A DNA stretch of 64,000 nucleotides from contig JBBHKE010000771.1 in NCBI GenBank assembly GCA_037447655.1, positions 535,797 through 599,796 of the forward strand, given 5' to 3'. The notes beneath the pieces are model-generated. The model saw only the letters and a list, made by a program, of their open reading frames with translations. It was not told the origin of the DNA and made no database searches. Positions 10,826 to 22,748 of this stretch are shown here, in pieces; positions within the stretch are counted from its first letter, which is position 1; each line of letters starts with the position of its first letter. The position numbers and the translations under genes were made by a program. The DNA is from Zygnema cylindricum. Lineage: Eukaryota; Streptophyta; Zygnematophyceae; Zygnematales; Zygnemataceae.

Positions 10826-13325
10826 ATACAGCAACAGCAATTGCAAGAATATGTACAATATGTAAAATTAGAGAACCCGATGGCCCAAGGAGGAGCCACG
10901 TCAGAGTCAAATCAACCTCTGGAAATCGCAAAGCTCGAGAATAAAACAGCAGTAGGTTTGAACGAAAGGAATGCCCAAAAGTTGAAGAGGAGACTGGAAC
11001 ATGAAGCAAGGATGGAAGAAGCAAAAGCAAGAAAATGCTTGAGAAAGGAGGAGAGTGCTGCCAGACGGTTAGCTTTGGAAGCAGAACATAGGGCAAATAG
11101 GGAAGCGAAACTGGTTGCTAAATTACAAAAAGAGTTAGCTGATAGGTCTCGTAAAGAGGAGCAGCTGGCTAAGAAATCAGAACAGGTGAATTGGCTCTGG
11201 AGTTTGGACTTGAGCTGTAGTTTCATTTGGTTGGTTTCTCGTTTAAACTTTTCCTGGATTTTGGTTCAGTTTGGCCTTTGGTTTGAACTGTCATGTTTTG
11301 AAGACTTGGTTTGTCAACCCTCAAGTTTGTGTATTTATTGTTTCTGGTTGGGCAAAGCAACAGCAGTCTACCGTTAATTGTTTATTTGATGAAAAAGATG
11401 TTGATGTTCCATTAAGGTAAGTAGAGCAAAGTTTATTGCCCCTTTTCTTGTGCTGCTGTCGAACCTATGTAGTTTGATTATTCCTTTTGTTCAATTGGGT
11501 GTAGTCTCCAGCATTGATGTTTGGTGTCTGTTCAACACTGGCAGTTTTGTGAAAGAAAGAAGTAAGGATTTGACGGGCTGAATGCCGCCAATCCATCGTA
11601 TCGAATTTAGTACCGAAGTTGGTGAAACTAGATTCGACACCTTTGCTTGCTTCAGTTTTTGCCGGGGTGTTGTAAAATATGCCACAGGTGGTTCAGTTTC
11701 AGTAAGCCAAGTTGCATGATTTCAAGAGATTGCCTGTGTAATGAATGCCAGTAATTCTAACACTGAATTTGTTGGTTTATGGATGTACAACCTTTATGTT
11801 TTCAACACTGAAGTTTATGATCAGACACTTTCATTAACCGCTTGTTATTTGATTTCACCTCAATTTGGCAGCAGGAAGCTTTGTATAAAATGGCACAAGA
11901 AAGGAAAGCGAGGAGAGAATCTGCAGTAGCTGGACAAAAGCTTTCGCAATTGGCCCGTGCAGAGCGTGAGTCAAGAGAAGTGACAGTGAAAGTGAATATG
12001 GAAGTTTTCAAAGTTCTTCTGACAAAAGCTGCTTCCGAATTTGGGCCAGTGGAAGACATTCACATTGAGAGAGCATTTGAGTGGCATCGAGTGAGGATGG
12101 CAACTGCAGAAGGAGGAGCAAAGTAAGTGAACTCTAGACAATGGTTACTGTGGGAACAAGAAAAAAGTTGTTTGGTAAGGTTGGAATTGTTATGCTGATG
12201 TGTTACAGCCTTTCTCTGAATAGTTAGCATTTGGTATGACAGCAAGCAGGGGACATCCTGTTTCTCTCTTAAACCGATGCTATGTGCTGTTATGTTATTC
12301 AGATTGACAATTCTTCACGGTTAGCTCTCTGGTGCTTCTTTAGGCCGTTGTAGACAGAACTGCGCTTAAAGGGCCCTCACATTTTCCTAGGGCAGTGTGA
12401 GTGCAGACTGGTGGAGGCGGGCAGTTTGAACCTCTCTCAAACGGAGCCGCTATCCATGAAGGTTGTGCCGCAGCTTGTGCGCTTGCGCTGCTGCTTCTTT
12501 GATGGCCCCACGCCCTCCTGCTTCAGGGTCAGTGCACTGCCCGCCACCATCAGTTAGGAGAGAAAGGGAAAAGGATATTTGGGGAAAGGATTATAGTGTA
12601 AATGCAGAACTAGGATGTATTAGTGGTAAATTGCAGCTCACTCTCTTAAACAGTGTTATTAACACTTTTTACGATTTTCGCCTAAAGTGACCGGATTGGT
12701 GTTATTAACACTAATAGCGATAGGTGGTGTACTTCCTTCTCTCCACCCTGGGATCTGCAATAGCCCTCTCCGAGTGTGCCTCTTAGTTGTGACTTTTGTT
12801 GCCTTGCCAACCTAAACCCTCTGCCCTGAGACATTGAGCGAGACGCGTCGACCATTTTTTTGTGAGTTTAGATTAACATTTGATTGTAGGTTGTTTTTTC
12901 CAATACTGTGTGCTGGGTGAGCACATACTAGAAGCCATGTTCATTTTGTTGTCGACCAGTCTAAGCCACAACAGTAGTGTGGTCTTCATGAAACCTGACT
13001 GACTTAATGTGGATCGTGTATTTTGTATTGTTGACAGTGGCCCTCGGGCCGTGTAGAAATGTTGTGAGTTCAGTTGTAGGTTGTTGTACATTGGTCTATT
13101 TGTTTCACCATCAACCACCTCAAAACCTAAAAAGTATTACCAGGTTACCCACAATTCTTACGATCGGGTAGTTATTTTTTATCTTCATTTAATTATAGAG
13201 CTGCCACAGCCACAGACTTCTTGATGAGTACCTATCTCATACTCAAGTGGATATTGCATACAAACTCATTCACACTTCAGATAGTTTGCCAACCCTTCAC
13301 GATTATTTCAGTGATTTCCTCGCAG
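10628..13325 (+). CDS. Hexapeptide-repeat and coiled-coil protein, 3' end unresolved
   Basis: Exons I can support are 10628-11185, 11872-12122 and 13203-13325. They join in phase: AACAG|GTGAAT to GGCAG|CAGGAA, then GCAAA|GTAAGT to TATAGAG|CTGCC. Residues 1-66 are eleven copies of a hexapeptide near MHPVQQ. A highly charged coiled coil follows (about 95-215; Lys, Arg, Glu and Ala rich, such as RRLEHEARMEEAKARK). Then comes a segment with EFGPVEDIHIERAFEWHR, resembling an RRM-type fold. Exon 3 encodes LLDEYLSHTQVDIAYKLIH. Possible further exons are 13436-13514 (MAMASIYLDSIPVHD) and 13640-13757 (YKTFVTRLMTLTARQ), but 13325 to 13436 does not join in frame. It may continue into the RRM-like exons at 14648. 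Function unknown; I do not recognise the family. Confidence 0.6.
12600..12731. mobile_element. MITE remnant in intron
   Basis: One end reads TAATAGCGATAGGTGGTGTA, a diverged member of the CACCG-ended family. GTTATTAACA blocks occur inside. The left end is not clear. Confidence 0.5.
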
Positions 13326-14647
13326 GTCTTCCTCCTATTGTCTCAAACTTCCCTACATTCATTATGTATCTTCATATTTACTTCTATATGTGCCTCCGTG
13401 CATTTCCTGGCATTACACTTACATGTGTTGTCTAGTCTTGCCTAACAATGGCAATGGCTTCAATCTATCTCGACTCCATACCCGTACATGATATCAAATC
13501 CAGGCTAGTTGCAGGTAGGATTACGACCTTTCTAATGTTTGGCTCAATATTTCAATTTTCATTATTCAATGTGGAAAGTTATCACAATTGACATTATTAT
13601 TTAAAAAAATATATATATAACTTGTTAGTTGTACCTAAGTCGGATATGAACTCGTTTCATCCATGTATAAGACGTTTGTTACTCGTCTCATGACTCTCAC
13701 AGCCCGACAAATGTGTATCACTAATCACGATATTGCCAAGAATCGCAACACTGCAAGGTCATATGCAAGCCACCGTGGTGGTTGAATTTGAAGGGGTTTT
13801 TTTGACCCAGAATTCAATATCGGGATATGCTCCTAGATACGCATTTCTAACTTTTTCGATGTTGTTATCATTTGCTTTGTTTAAAATTGATTCTTTTCAC
13901 CACACCATGAGCACCTGCATGTACTTTTTGTGTGTGTGCAAATTACAGGATTTGTGACAATCTGTCTCTTGATTCCACTCGCCAAAATCTGGAATGTCCA
14001 AATAGAGGCTTGAAGGCTCATTGTTGTCCTGTATAGGAAAACTTTCACTAAAGGATTCTCACTCCGTCTTTTTCTATGCTCCTGTACATTCTGCGCATAG
14101 TCGCCGTGCCCTTCATTTTTTCTGGATTGTATCATTTGTATATTCCGACAAATATTCTGGAATAATGGCGAATATTCTGGAGTTTTTCGGGGGTTGAAAT
14201 TACAAACTCTGTTCTGCAACCTTCTAGATTTTGATGTACCTGTTTTGGTGTGTGTTCTAATTTTTTTGCCGATGCCAATGTCTTCGGACAGTCCTGGATT
14301 TCAAGAAGTCTGGAGCATTTTACTTTATAGAAGCTTCTGTCTAGCCTTTGTTCTGTTGCGGCCGGAAGGCAATTTAGCTATTCTTTCGCAATAAAACGGA
14401 TGTAATCCGGTATAGACTCTCTAGTTTTCGATCCTCTATCGGATTTATACATTTATATGTTATATTATTAAAGGCGCAAAATGACAAAGGATTTTGGCTT
14501 TGCCCACTCTTTTTTTATAATGTTTACAATCGACCACTGTATACATGAGTTTATACTGCAAATTACATAATCTAGCGATGCAAACTGAAATGGTAAACAG
14601 CGAGTTATTGCCAGTAGTTTCTGAAAGCTGACTGAATGTGTGGCTAG

Positions 14648-15245
14648 AGGCCTTGCCTTCTCATGCTGGGATGGTCCTTTCCGACGAGCTGGTGTGGCAG
14701 AGAGGGGAGGAGGAGGTGAAGCCTAAGCTGGAAGCACTACTATCGGAGAAATTTGGTCCCGTCGAGCGTATAGTGCAAAGGAAAGGGTGGGTTTTAAGGT
14801 CCCTGAATTGAGTTTGACATTGGATTGAAAAAGAAATATGCTTTTGTGGTATCGCCGTCTTGTCTGCTTGTTACCTCGGTTTCTCTTATTCAAGCGCACC
14901 TCTCCCTGCGTTTCTGAGTTGTGTTTGTTTTTGTCTATCCCGTTGACGGTGCAATTGTTTTGGCAGCTATTTATAAAGATAAGTAAGTTTACTATTGGTT
15001 TTGGGCCCTTGTTGTTCAGCCACGTTGTTGTGCAGTTTACAGATGTGGAGTCGGTGACTAAGGTCACAGCATGTCTTGACGTTTTGAACTTAGAAGGGGA
15101 GGAGTTGCCACTGTTACGACAAGGTTGGCCTACGATATGGAGAAGTATACTGGATAATGAGAAATGCGAGGGAGACGGCAACCCTAATGTAAATGTTGGC
15201 ACCGAAGATAATCAACCGGGCTCAAGTGAACCAACGCAGCAGTAG
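14648..15245 (+). CDS. RRM-like protein, two 3' exons
   Basis: Exon 14648-14786 follows the acceptor GGCTAG and exon 15020-15245 follows TTGTTCAG; the donor at 14787 (GTGGGT) joins them in phase. The product includes LEALLSEKFGPVERIVQRKG, then HVVVQFTDVESVTKV, which resembles the second half of an RNA-recognition motif (RNP-like beta strands). After it come a Trp-containing tail and an acidic, Asn- and Gln-rich C terminus ending in TAG. The first exon starts mid-codon, so 5' exons exist. They could be those of the gene at 10628, whose own EFGPVEDI motif resembles this one, but I could not find the linking exon. Confidence 0.55.
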
Positions 15246-18037
15246 GGAGGAATGGACGGGAATACGTTTTTCTCAGGTGACTACAGCATGTGATATGTAT
15301 GAGAAAGTGGAGAGGAAATCTATTGCAAAAGATTACGCTGTTTTTATTCCTTCTAAGCTATCATCGTGTATGACATGATGAAAACTCTAGTAAGTGAGAG
15401 ATGACTTTTGTCAGTCCTTGTATGAGTTTAAAAATTACAAAATGTACAAATTAGTTATTTCAAATGCACTTTCAAGAATCACTCGTTGTATTTGGTGGAA
15501 TAATGGCAGTGACTATAATTGTTTTTATAGTGAAAATGACTGGATGTTAACTTGAAACATGTGACGAGAAAGGGTAACCAGAATAAGGTCTTTTCTTGAT
15601 GCCACAGGTGATATGGGGCCTGGTACTACTTTGCCCGTCAAGGTTTTGTCAAAAAACATATTTTGTACTTTAGTGCGACAATGTATGATGGTCACCAACA
15701 GTTGCAGTTATATTTTTAAGCATGTTTGCTCCTGGAACTAGTTTATGTATGTATGCTATTTTCATGTTAAGAGGTTCATGAACGTGGCTCTAACAAGGAT
15801 TCTCTTTTTGACTTTTTATGTCACAGGCTATGGAAAGGAGAGCTGGTTAAGATCTCGTTGCACACCAGGTGGAACACATAGAAGAAAACAACATGTATAT
15901 GTCATTGTTGCGGATGTTTTCCACTCTATTGTGAACCAAAGATGATTAGCATGACCATTCCCGGGGTAACGTATTGCTGGTTAAGTGTGATTTCTCCGTT
16001 TGCGACGCATTGTTTTTTTTTCTCCTACCTGGATGAATGCACGTTAAAACGCAAGGAAAGTCATGTGGACTTTTGTCCTATTCAACTTGTGACGTTTCAA
16101 CTAGTGTCGCCTATCACATTGATCAGACGAATGACCGATGCGCTCATATTTTTTCCGGTCCTTTGTGCACCGTGTTACCGTTTTTTTGAAATCCGACTGA
16201 TGCAGGGGTCCACGATATGCCGATGTAGCCAATAATGTCACACTAAAACAATGTTTTGGTGATATGAGCGATTTGCCAGTGCAATGGACACAGTGGTATG
16301 CATAATCTCATGCCGTGGATACCACGGTTTTGCTATCGCGGTAAGTACTAAATAGTACACAAATAATCTTATCGATGTGATACAAATTTGCATCAGCCCA
16401 AGGGTTTTTAGCTTCAATAACAATTTCCATTGGTACCGTAATTATGAACTGTTACTCAAGCTCCAGTACGTTTTTTTCTGTTCCCAAGGTGAAACAAGTG
16501 AGGCTGGGTTTTTTTTAAACTACACTAATTTCAATGCCTAATATGTCACTTGATGATCATTATATTACTTGGATGCATGTTGGTGCAGAACGTGTACCGT
16601 AATTGGCAATGGTAGATTACCCGTGGACCAGAATGAAATATTTACATTTTATTTGGATTTCTCATCATGATACATGTAAGCTCTAAGTTTCCCGAACTCC
16701 ACCTAGTTGGACAACTCACTGTTTAACTACTCAACGTTTATTACTACCAAGTATTATGGTACCCGTGCGTGCCAAGTAAATTGGTATTAAGAAGAATATT
16801 AGCTTTAAATGTAGTATTGCACTGCACAGCACTACGCTGATCCCATTTTTTTTCCTACGTGGTATGGCATTTCTTACTTGGTATCTTATGAAGTTCGTAT
16901 CGGAGAAAAAATTTGTTGCAGGGTCAGGACGATGATGCAATGTCCGTGTTATTATGTCTTAATTTGCCCAGAGAAAGAAATAGCATTTCGTACAACTCAG
17001 TACAACAGTACCCTCTTCAATTGATAATATCTGCTGAAGCCCTTCCACTAAACAAACCAAGCATTTATGACCATGAAGGCATTCATATGCACAGTGTTCA
17101 GTCTTTCAGCAGTGCTTCCATCATCTGAATTGATTTTAAGTATTCTGGTTTAGCTTGCCAACAATGTCTGGGTGTGTGCTACTGCAGCGCTTCACAGTCC
17201 ACATTTCTTCATAATATTCAGGGTGCTAGTACTTATGTATTCTTCCTCACAGGGATGTTACGAATGGACGTGTCAATTTTTGCACTATCAGCTTTTTGCC
17301 TGACGAGAAAAGTAACAAAATAACATATTCAGAGTTAGACACTTGAAATTACAATTGTTCGGCATTTCTATTTTGTTTTTGCAAAAGCCATTTCTTAAGT
17401 TTGTAGCAAATTAATTGCGCAAAGCAACTGAAAAAATTTGCCAAGTACTACTTCGAAGGCATCAGCCTTCACTGGTTCTTCATTATGGAGCTACTATCTC
17501 AACGAGCTGCATCAGCTAGATTCCAGTAATATCACGGTGCTGTCCGTCAACTGTGACCAGTACGCCGTTAACAAGTTAGACGATAGTTACTGTTGTTAGT
17601 TGATGTTAGAAATATTTGTTTGCGTGAAACTAAGGGGACAAGCTTGAACCCTAAAAAATCAACATCGCAAAACCCTGTAGAGCATTAGCTGGTTAGATAA
17701 CATTTGAAAAAATGGTTGTTGTGTACACCTCAATCTGCGGCAGTAGATTTGCTACAATTTGGCGTTCTTCACAGACTTAATGCGACACGCCACAGATTAC
17801 CCGGACAAGTTTTCGTGTGTAGAAACAGATTCGTACAGATCTACGAACAAAGGATGCGGAAAACTGAAAACATTGTTAAGCTTTTAGCCCACCTCGGTCA
17901 TGATTTCATTAGAATTACCGTACTGGAAGTACGGTTCGGTAAGCGTGTCGCAATCCCGCAATCGCTATCACAGAGTTGTCCCACTTGCCTTACTGACGAC
18001 CACGGCTGGTTCTGTACAGCACTGTAGAGACTGCGGG
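15246..18037. other. Mostly non-coding; two unassigned exon-like frames
   Basis: Two stretches look exon-like on the plus strand. One is 15830-15945, after a TCACAG acceptor (ESWLRSRCTPGGTHRRKQ to a TGA). The other is 16921-17128, after TTGCAG (MSVLLCLNLPRERNSIS to a TGA). No family is recognised and no gene model joins them. Otherwise I see AT-rich DNA. Confidence 0.3.
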
Positions 18038-18501
18038 CCATAGATGTCCAATTCGTACGGATTTGGACTTTTTTACGAAAACTACGTAGTATTCGTTTGT
18101 TTCGTAGCTTTCGTAAATTTCGTACGTCTCAACTGTACGAAATTTTGTACGGACATTACAAAAAATACTTTGCTTCAGTTGCGCGCGCTTATTTTTTAAT
18201 GTTGTGTATCGGTAAAAAACTTATCGCGATGACACCGATACCGATAGTTATCGGTATCGAACGGTCAGAGGTTCCGATATATCGGTCTGAGACCAACAAA
18301 TTTCATATCGGCGATAACTTAAAAAATATATAGTATGCATACAATAGTACTCTATAACATACTGTATTATATTATTGACTTTGTATAAATAATTAATAAA
18401 GTACCTGCGAAATGTTAGGATATTGGGCGAATCGGCGTCGGCCGAAATCGTGCAGTCAATTTTTTGTTCGGTTCGCGTCAGTTATGTTTTGTTTCGTTCG
18501 G

Positions 18502-18722
18502 TACACCGCCAATCGCTATTAGCGTGTAGGTTTGATTAGCGTATACTATTATTTAGCGTGGTGTACGCTAATTGGGAATTTGGAAATTTTGGAAGAAATC
18601 GATTACTCTAATTAGGAATTAGGGCTTTTTTTAAATAGTGTGGATAATTCTATTTGAGAATAAAAACAAAAAAAAGCGGGACGGGATTAGCGTACACAAC
18701 GCTAATAGCGATTGGCGGTGTA
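18502..18722. mobile_element. TACACCG-family MITE with 24-bp perfect inverted repeats
   Basis: Both ends carry TACACCGCCAATCGCTATTA(GCGT) as a perfect inverted repeat, flanked by TA. The interior shares AAATAGTGTGGA with the 0.5-kb elements at 44213 and 63390, so it is probably a deletion derivative of that family. It is nested in the hAT-like element. Confidence 0.85.
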
Positions 18723-19613
18723 CTAAACTTTTGTGTCGGTTCGGTTTGGCGCGAGCGCCGACCGCTATTCATTTGTTCGAGTCGCACGCTCGTCGATTGC
18801 GAGGAAATGTTGGTTCACGAAGCATGAAGCGATTTTTTCGTCCGCGGAAGTATTTTATGTGTACAACGAAGCGGCAATACCTTTGTACGGCCATTCCTGC
18901 TACGACCCTGTCAATGAAAGTATGTTGATTCGTAAATAGCGTGGATAGATTTCGTCGCGCGTGACGACGTTCATTTTTTTCATTTAATTTCAAATGATAT
19001 TTTTACGCCGGTTCGTTTTATTATAAAAGTTTATTTCGTTTCGTGCGTTATAATATTTCCGTACGAGACTTATAGTACAACAGTTTCAATAGGTTTCGTT
19101 TCACTTTGCGTCTAAGTTCAATGTAACACTTAGACGATTAAATTTCAATTTTGCGGCTAAGTGCTCTCACCGTGGAGCTCACATAACGACAAAAAGTTAC
19201 TGTCTGCAACCATTTTATTTACATGTGGTCGCCGCAGTTTTGTTACCGTAAACGCTCGCCGGCCGTGTGAATTGCTAACTTTATTATGACGGTTGACGTC
19301 CGCAAGGGCGGCAAAATTTTAAGCGGTTGAAACAATATTATGAAAGTCAAAGATGTCCAACCGATTGACCGTCAAATTCATACTTAACGGTACTTTATTT
19401 GTACCAATGTGTACTTCAAACGTACTTTTTTTGACAAAATGACGTAAGTGACTGTGCGCAACCAAAACAGTCACTGACATGATCAATTCCCTTAAACTAA
19501 CGATTACTACGTAAAGTGCGCATCAAACGATTTCGGAATTTTTAAAATTCGTACCTTATTTTGACTTTCAGATTTCAAATTTTTTAAATATTCAATACCC
19601 TAAAAAACTGAAA

Positions 19614-19853
19614 AGTTCAGCGAACTAGCGGCGAGCGGCGGAAATTACGGCGCATCTAAAAAGTTCAGCGACCTACCGGCGAGCGGCGGAATTTACGGCG
19701 CATCTAAAAAGTTCAGCGAACTAGCGGCGAGCGGCGGAATTTACGGCGCATCTAAAAAGTTCAACGAACTACGTAGCGGCGAGCGGCGGAATTTACGGCG
19801 CCTCCAAAAAGTTCAGCGACCTAGCGGTGGAATTTATGGCATCTCCAACGGCG
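19614..19853. repeat. 48-bp minisatellite, about five units
   Basis: Units begin GTTCAGCGAACTAGCGGCGA and continue through a GGAATTTACGGCGCATCT block. One unit has a short insertion and the last is shortened. The repeats are GC-rich against an AT-rich background. An inverted, more diverged version occurs at 20975-21100. Confidence 0.8.
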
Positions 19854-20974
19854 GTTTCCATCTGAAGACAGAGTGGAGTGCAGATACGCGCGCGCAAATT
19901 AAGCAACGTCTTTTTTTTTATGTCCGTAATGCTTTTCGTACAGTCTGAGACGTACGAAATTTACGAAATTTACGAAACCAACGAATACTACGTAGTTTTT
20001 GGAAAAAAATCCAAATCTGTACGAATTGGACTTTTATGATTTTAGGGTTTGGTGGATATATTGCCGTACATTTTCATATATTTCAATACAGCTGCGCTAC
20101 ATTTTTCGTATATTTACGTGCAATGTTTGTACATATCCGTACTGCTTAGGGTTATTATAAGGGGGGATTTCAGGGTTTATAAGGTACATTGTCGTACGTT
20201 CCCATATATTTCAGTACGGTTGACAAAGGTTTGCCGTATTATTAGGTTTGTAGGGTACACTTTCCGTATAATTTCGTACATTTATGTTAGATGTTTGTAA
20301 TTTTAAAGATTTTTTTAAGGATTTTGTAGTATTTCGCTTTTCGTACATTTTCCTACTTGTCCATACAGAGAAACCTATACGAATTTTACGAAAAGTATGA
20401 AATCGACGAATATTACGTAATTTTCACAAAAAAGTCCAAATCCGTACGAATTGGACATCTATGGGCATAACTAACAGTCAAAAGGACATTGAGGAAGGGT
20501 ATGGGAGCGTGGAACCCAAGTAAAACCCCCTTAAATAATAAATAATCAAGGAAAAATCACGATTTTTTACCGAAATCGGGGGGAAGGGGGTCCCAGCGCG
20601 TCCAGGGAATATGACGTACGGTAAAGTGTACTATCAGTATGTTTATCTGTACGGTCCGTATATATCACCAATATTTATCGATATCGGTGTTATCGCCGAT
20701 AACTACCGATAAATATCGGTTATTTATCGGCGATAATACCGATAACGATATATCGTACCAATATATCGATTATCGGGTACCCGAAAAAAGGTCCATATCG
20801 GTTATCGGCAATCCTTACCGATACACAACACTATTATTTTTCATCTTGTCCTCCACTCCGTCTTCAGAAGGAAGCCGCCGTTGGAGACACCGTAAATTCG
20901 GGCGCGTGCCGCTAGTTCGTTGCACTTATCAATTTTGCATTTTTGCTTCATTTGCGGGCTCGTATTTTTATAGC

Positions 20975-21100
20975 GGCGAGCCGCGGAAATTATGGGGTCT
21001 CGCACGCGTATTTTTATCTGAGCGGCGAGCTGTGGAAATCAGGGCGTCTCGCACGCATATTTTTATATGAGAGGCGAGTCACGAAAATTATGGCGTCTGC
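20975..21100. repeat. Diverged 48-bp tandem units
   Basis: Three units of TATTTTTAT plus a GCGGCGAG-type block plus GTCTCGCACGC occur in tandem. They are inverted relatives of the 19614 minisatellite and belong to the outer element. Confidence 0.65.
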
Positions 21101-22076
21101 AACGGCGGCTTCCTTAAGCCGTTTTGCTTCACTTGCGCGCACGTATTTTCATCTGTCCTCCAATCCGTCTTTAGAAGGGAGCCGCCATTTAAGACGTCGT
21201 AAATTCCGGCGCTCGCCTCCAGTTCGTTGCACGTTTCAGTTTTTTGGGTTTTCAATATTTAAATATTTGAATTTGAAAAGTACAAAAATACAAATTTTAA
21301 CTACGAATTTTAAAAATTTGAAATTATTTTATGCGCACTCTACATTGTATTCGTTAGTTTACTCTGTGCGTTTTATGCGCTTAGGACATCTATGCAGCGG
21401 GATAAATCAGTATTTTGAATGTGAGAAGATTTTGTCACACGCTTTTGATCATGGGCGAATGGGAAGCGTCTACCGCCTTTGGTTTCAACCTCGCTACTGG
21501 ACAGCCAAAGTGCTCCTTGGGGACATAATACAATTCAAAAGCGTGTAAATGCTATATGCAGTCTTTCATATTATACGGTTTCTATTGCATTTTGCAGTGT
21601 TGTTCAAATCGTGCGGTTTTTTCAAATTTTCCGATTGAAATGTATAATTCGTGACGATTTTGAAAATCGCAAAAAAAAACATATATTGTAAACTCAAACT
21701 GACAATTTACGGGAAAGTACAATCATTTTCGTAATATTTACGGTTTTTTTACGGAAATGTACAAAATTCGAGAAAAAGATACGTCGTAGTTATTGGTACT
21801 TCCTTTTTAGTGAACTGAACAGAAATATCACGGAACTTGTACGTCTTTTCATCGAAAATGTACACACATTTTAAAAAAGAGACGTTGAAACGTCACTTTA
21901 TTTTCACGCGCGTTTTTTTATGTCGTGCAATGCTTAATGTGAAAAATTTCATTTGTACATGGTTTGTACTTTATTTTTTTGCAGTCGTGTGTTGTCTGAT
22001 AGATAGAGAGAGACGGCAGATAGAGGGCGGCCTTGGGTGCGTGTCAGATAGGCTCAGACACACGGAATTTGATAGA

Positions 22077-22165
22077 AATGGGCCCTTGCGGATGTTCGAA
22101 CCCGCGTGTATCAAAATCCTTCTACCACATTTTCCGCTACCAGTTAATGAAGGAACTTCGATACC
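22077..22165 (-). repeat. tRNA-like remnant
   Basis: On the minus strand, ACTGGTAGCGG and then GCGGGTTCGAACATCCGC resemble Pol III A-box and B-box sequence, but the T stem does not pair properly. It could be a tRNA-derived SINE relic. Confidence 0.25.
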
Positions 22166-22380
22166 GACATAATGTGTCATATTTATTTAAATATTTATAA
22201 TATATTAGCACTCATTTAACGGAAAACTTACCAACTGCGCTATATGTATTTTTTTTAATTGTACGGAATTGTACGGATGAAATTTAATGAACGATTTTTT
22301 ACGATTTGTTCAAAAGATTTAATGCGTTCGTTACGTATAAATTCGTCACGATTGAAACGTTGGCACTAATTGCTATGAAC

Positions 22381-22740
22381 CATAGTTCAAAAGTAGGTGA
22401 AAGTACACCCATACAATATGCCTATTGTACGCAAAAAATACAATATACCCTTAAGACCCATATTGTATTGGCCGCAAAATGAAATAAAATAACAGGGTTG
22501 AGTTGCACATGGATCGATAGAGAATTAAACGTCATGTCTAAATTAAAAAAAAAAACGGACAAAAAAATCTTTATGTGTGAGTTTTGAGCGACTTTTTATT
22601 TAAAGCGTCAGATTCGGACGATCGGACGGTCGCTGATAAAAGTAGCGATCTAAGAAGATCACATGAAAAGCCCATAACACAACTTACGATGAAGGCGCCG
22701 ACAAAAGACCTACAATAGAAACGCCTACTTTTGAACTATG
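22381..22740. mobile_element. 360-bp MITE with 8-bp target duplication
   Basis: The ends are perfect 17-bp inverted repeats (CATAGTTCAAAAGTAGG). An exact CTATGAAC duplication flanks it at 22373-22380 and 22741-22748. The 8-bp duplication fits hAT-type or related transposases. There is no ORF. Confidence 0.85.
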
Positions 22741-22748
22741 CTATGAAC

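Larger units (their letters stand above)
18197..20833. mobile_element. hAT-like compound element with 8-bp target duplication
   Basis: The left end is TAATGTTGTGTATCGGTAA and the right end, read inwards, is TAGTGTTGTGTATCGGTAA. These are near-perfect terminal inverted repeats of the hAT type (YARNG start at the right end). An exact 8-bp duplication, TTATTTTT, flanks it at 18189-18196 and 20834-20841. I see no transposase, so it is non-autonomous. It contains a TACACCG MITE, an inverted copy of the outer element and a 48-bp minisatellite. A shorter relative with its own duplication is at 32730. Confidence 0.85.
18038..21394. mobile_element. Outer foldback element, split by a hAT-like insertion
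   Basis: The left end reads CATAGATGTCCAATTCGTAC near 18039. A matching inverted end, GGACATCTATG, lies near 21384-21394. Its body carries TCCGTCTTCAGAAG and GCGGCGAG repeats. The interior is interrupted at 18189 by the 2.6-kb element below. An inverted copy of the same family, ending GAATTGGACATCTATGG at 20464, lies inside that insertion. Arms at 19470-19880 and 20850-21370 are mutually inverted over several hundred bases. The outer right boundary is tentative. Confidence 0.5.

Noticed and set aside
10515-11096. 193-codon minus-strand frame with Asp/Val/Phe repeats
   Set aside because: It is antisense to the MHPVQQ repeat exon, which has splice sites and a coherent coiled coil on the plus strand.
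14723-15202. 159-codon minus-strand frame
   Set aside because: It overlaps the RRM-like exons on the plus strand, which have in-phase splice sites; its composition is not family-like.
18638-18993. Several 68-96-codon frames on both strands
   Set aside because: They lie in MITE and hAT-like element sequence, have no domain, and are mutually overlapping.
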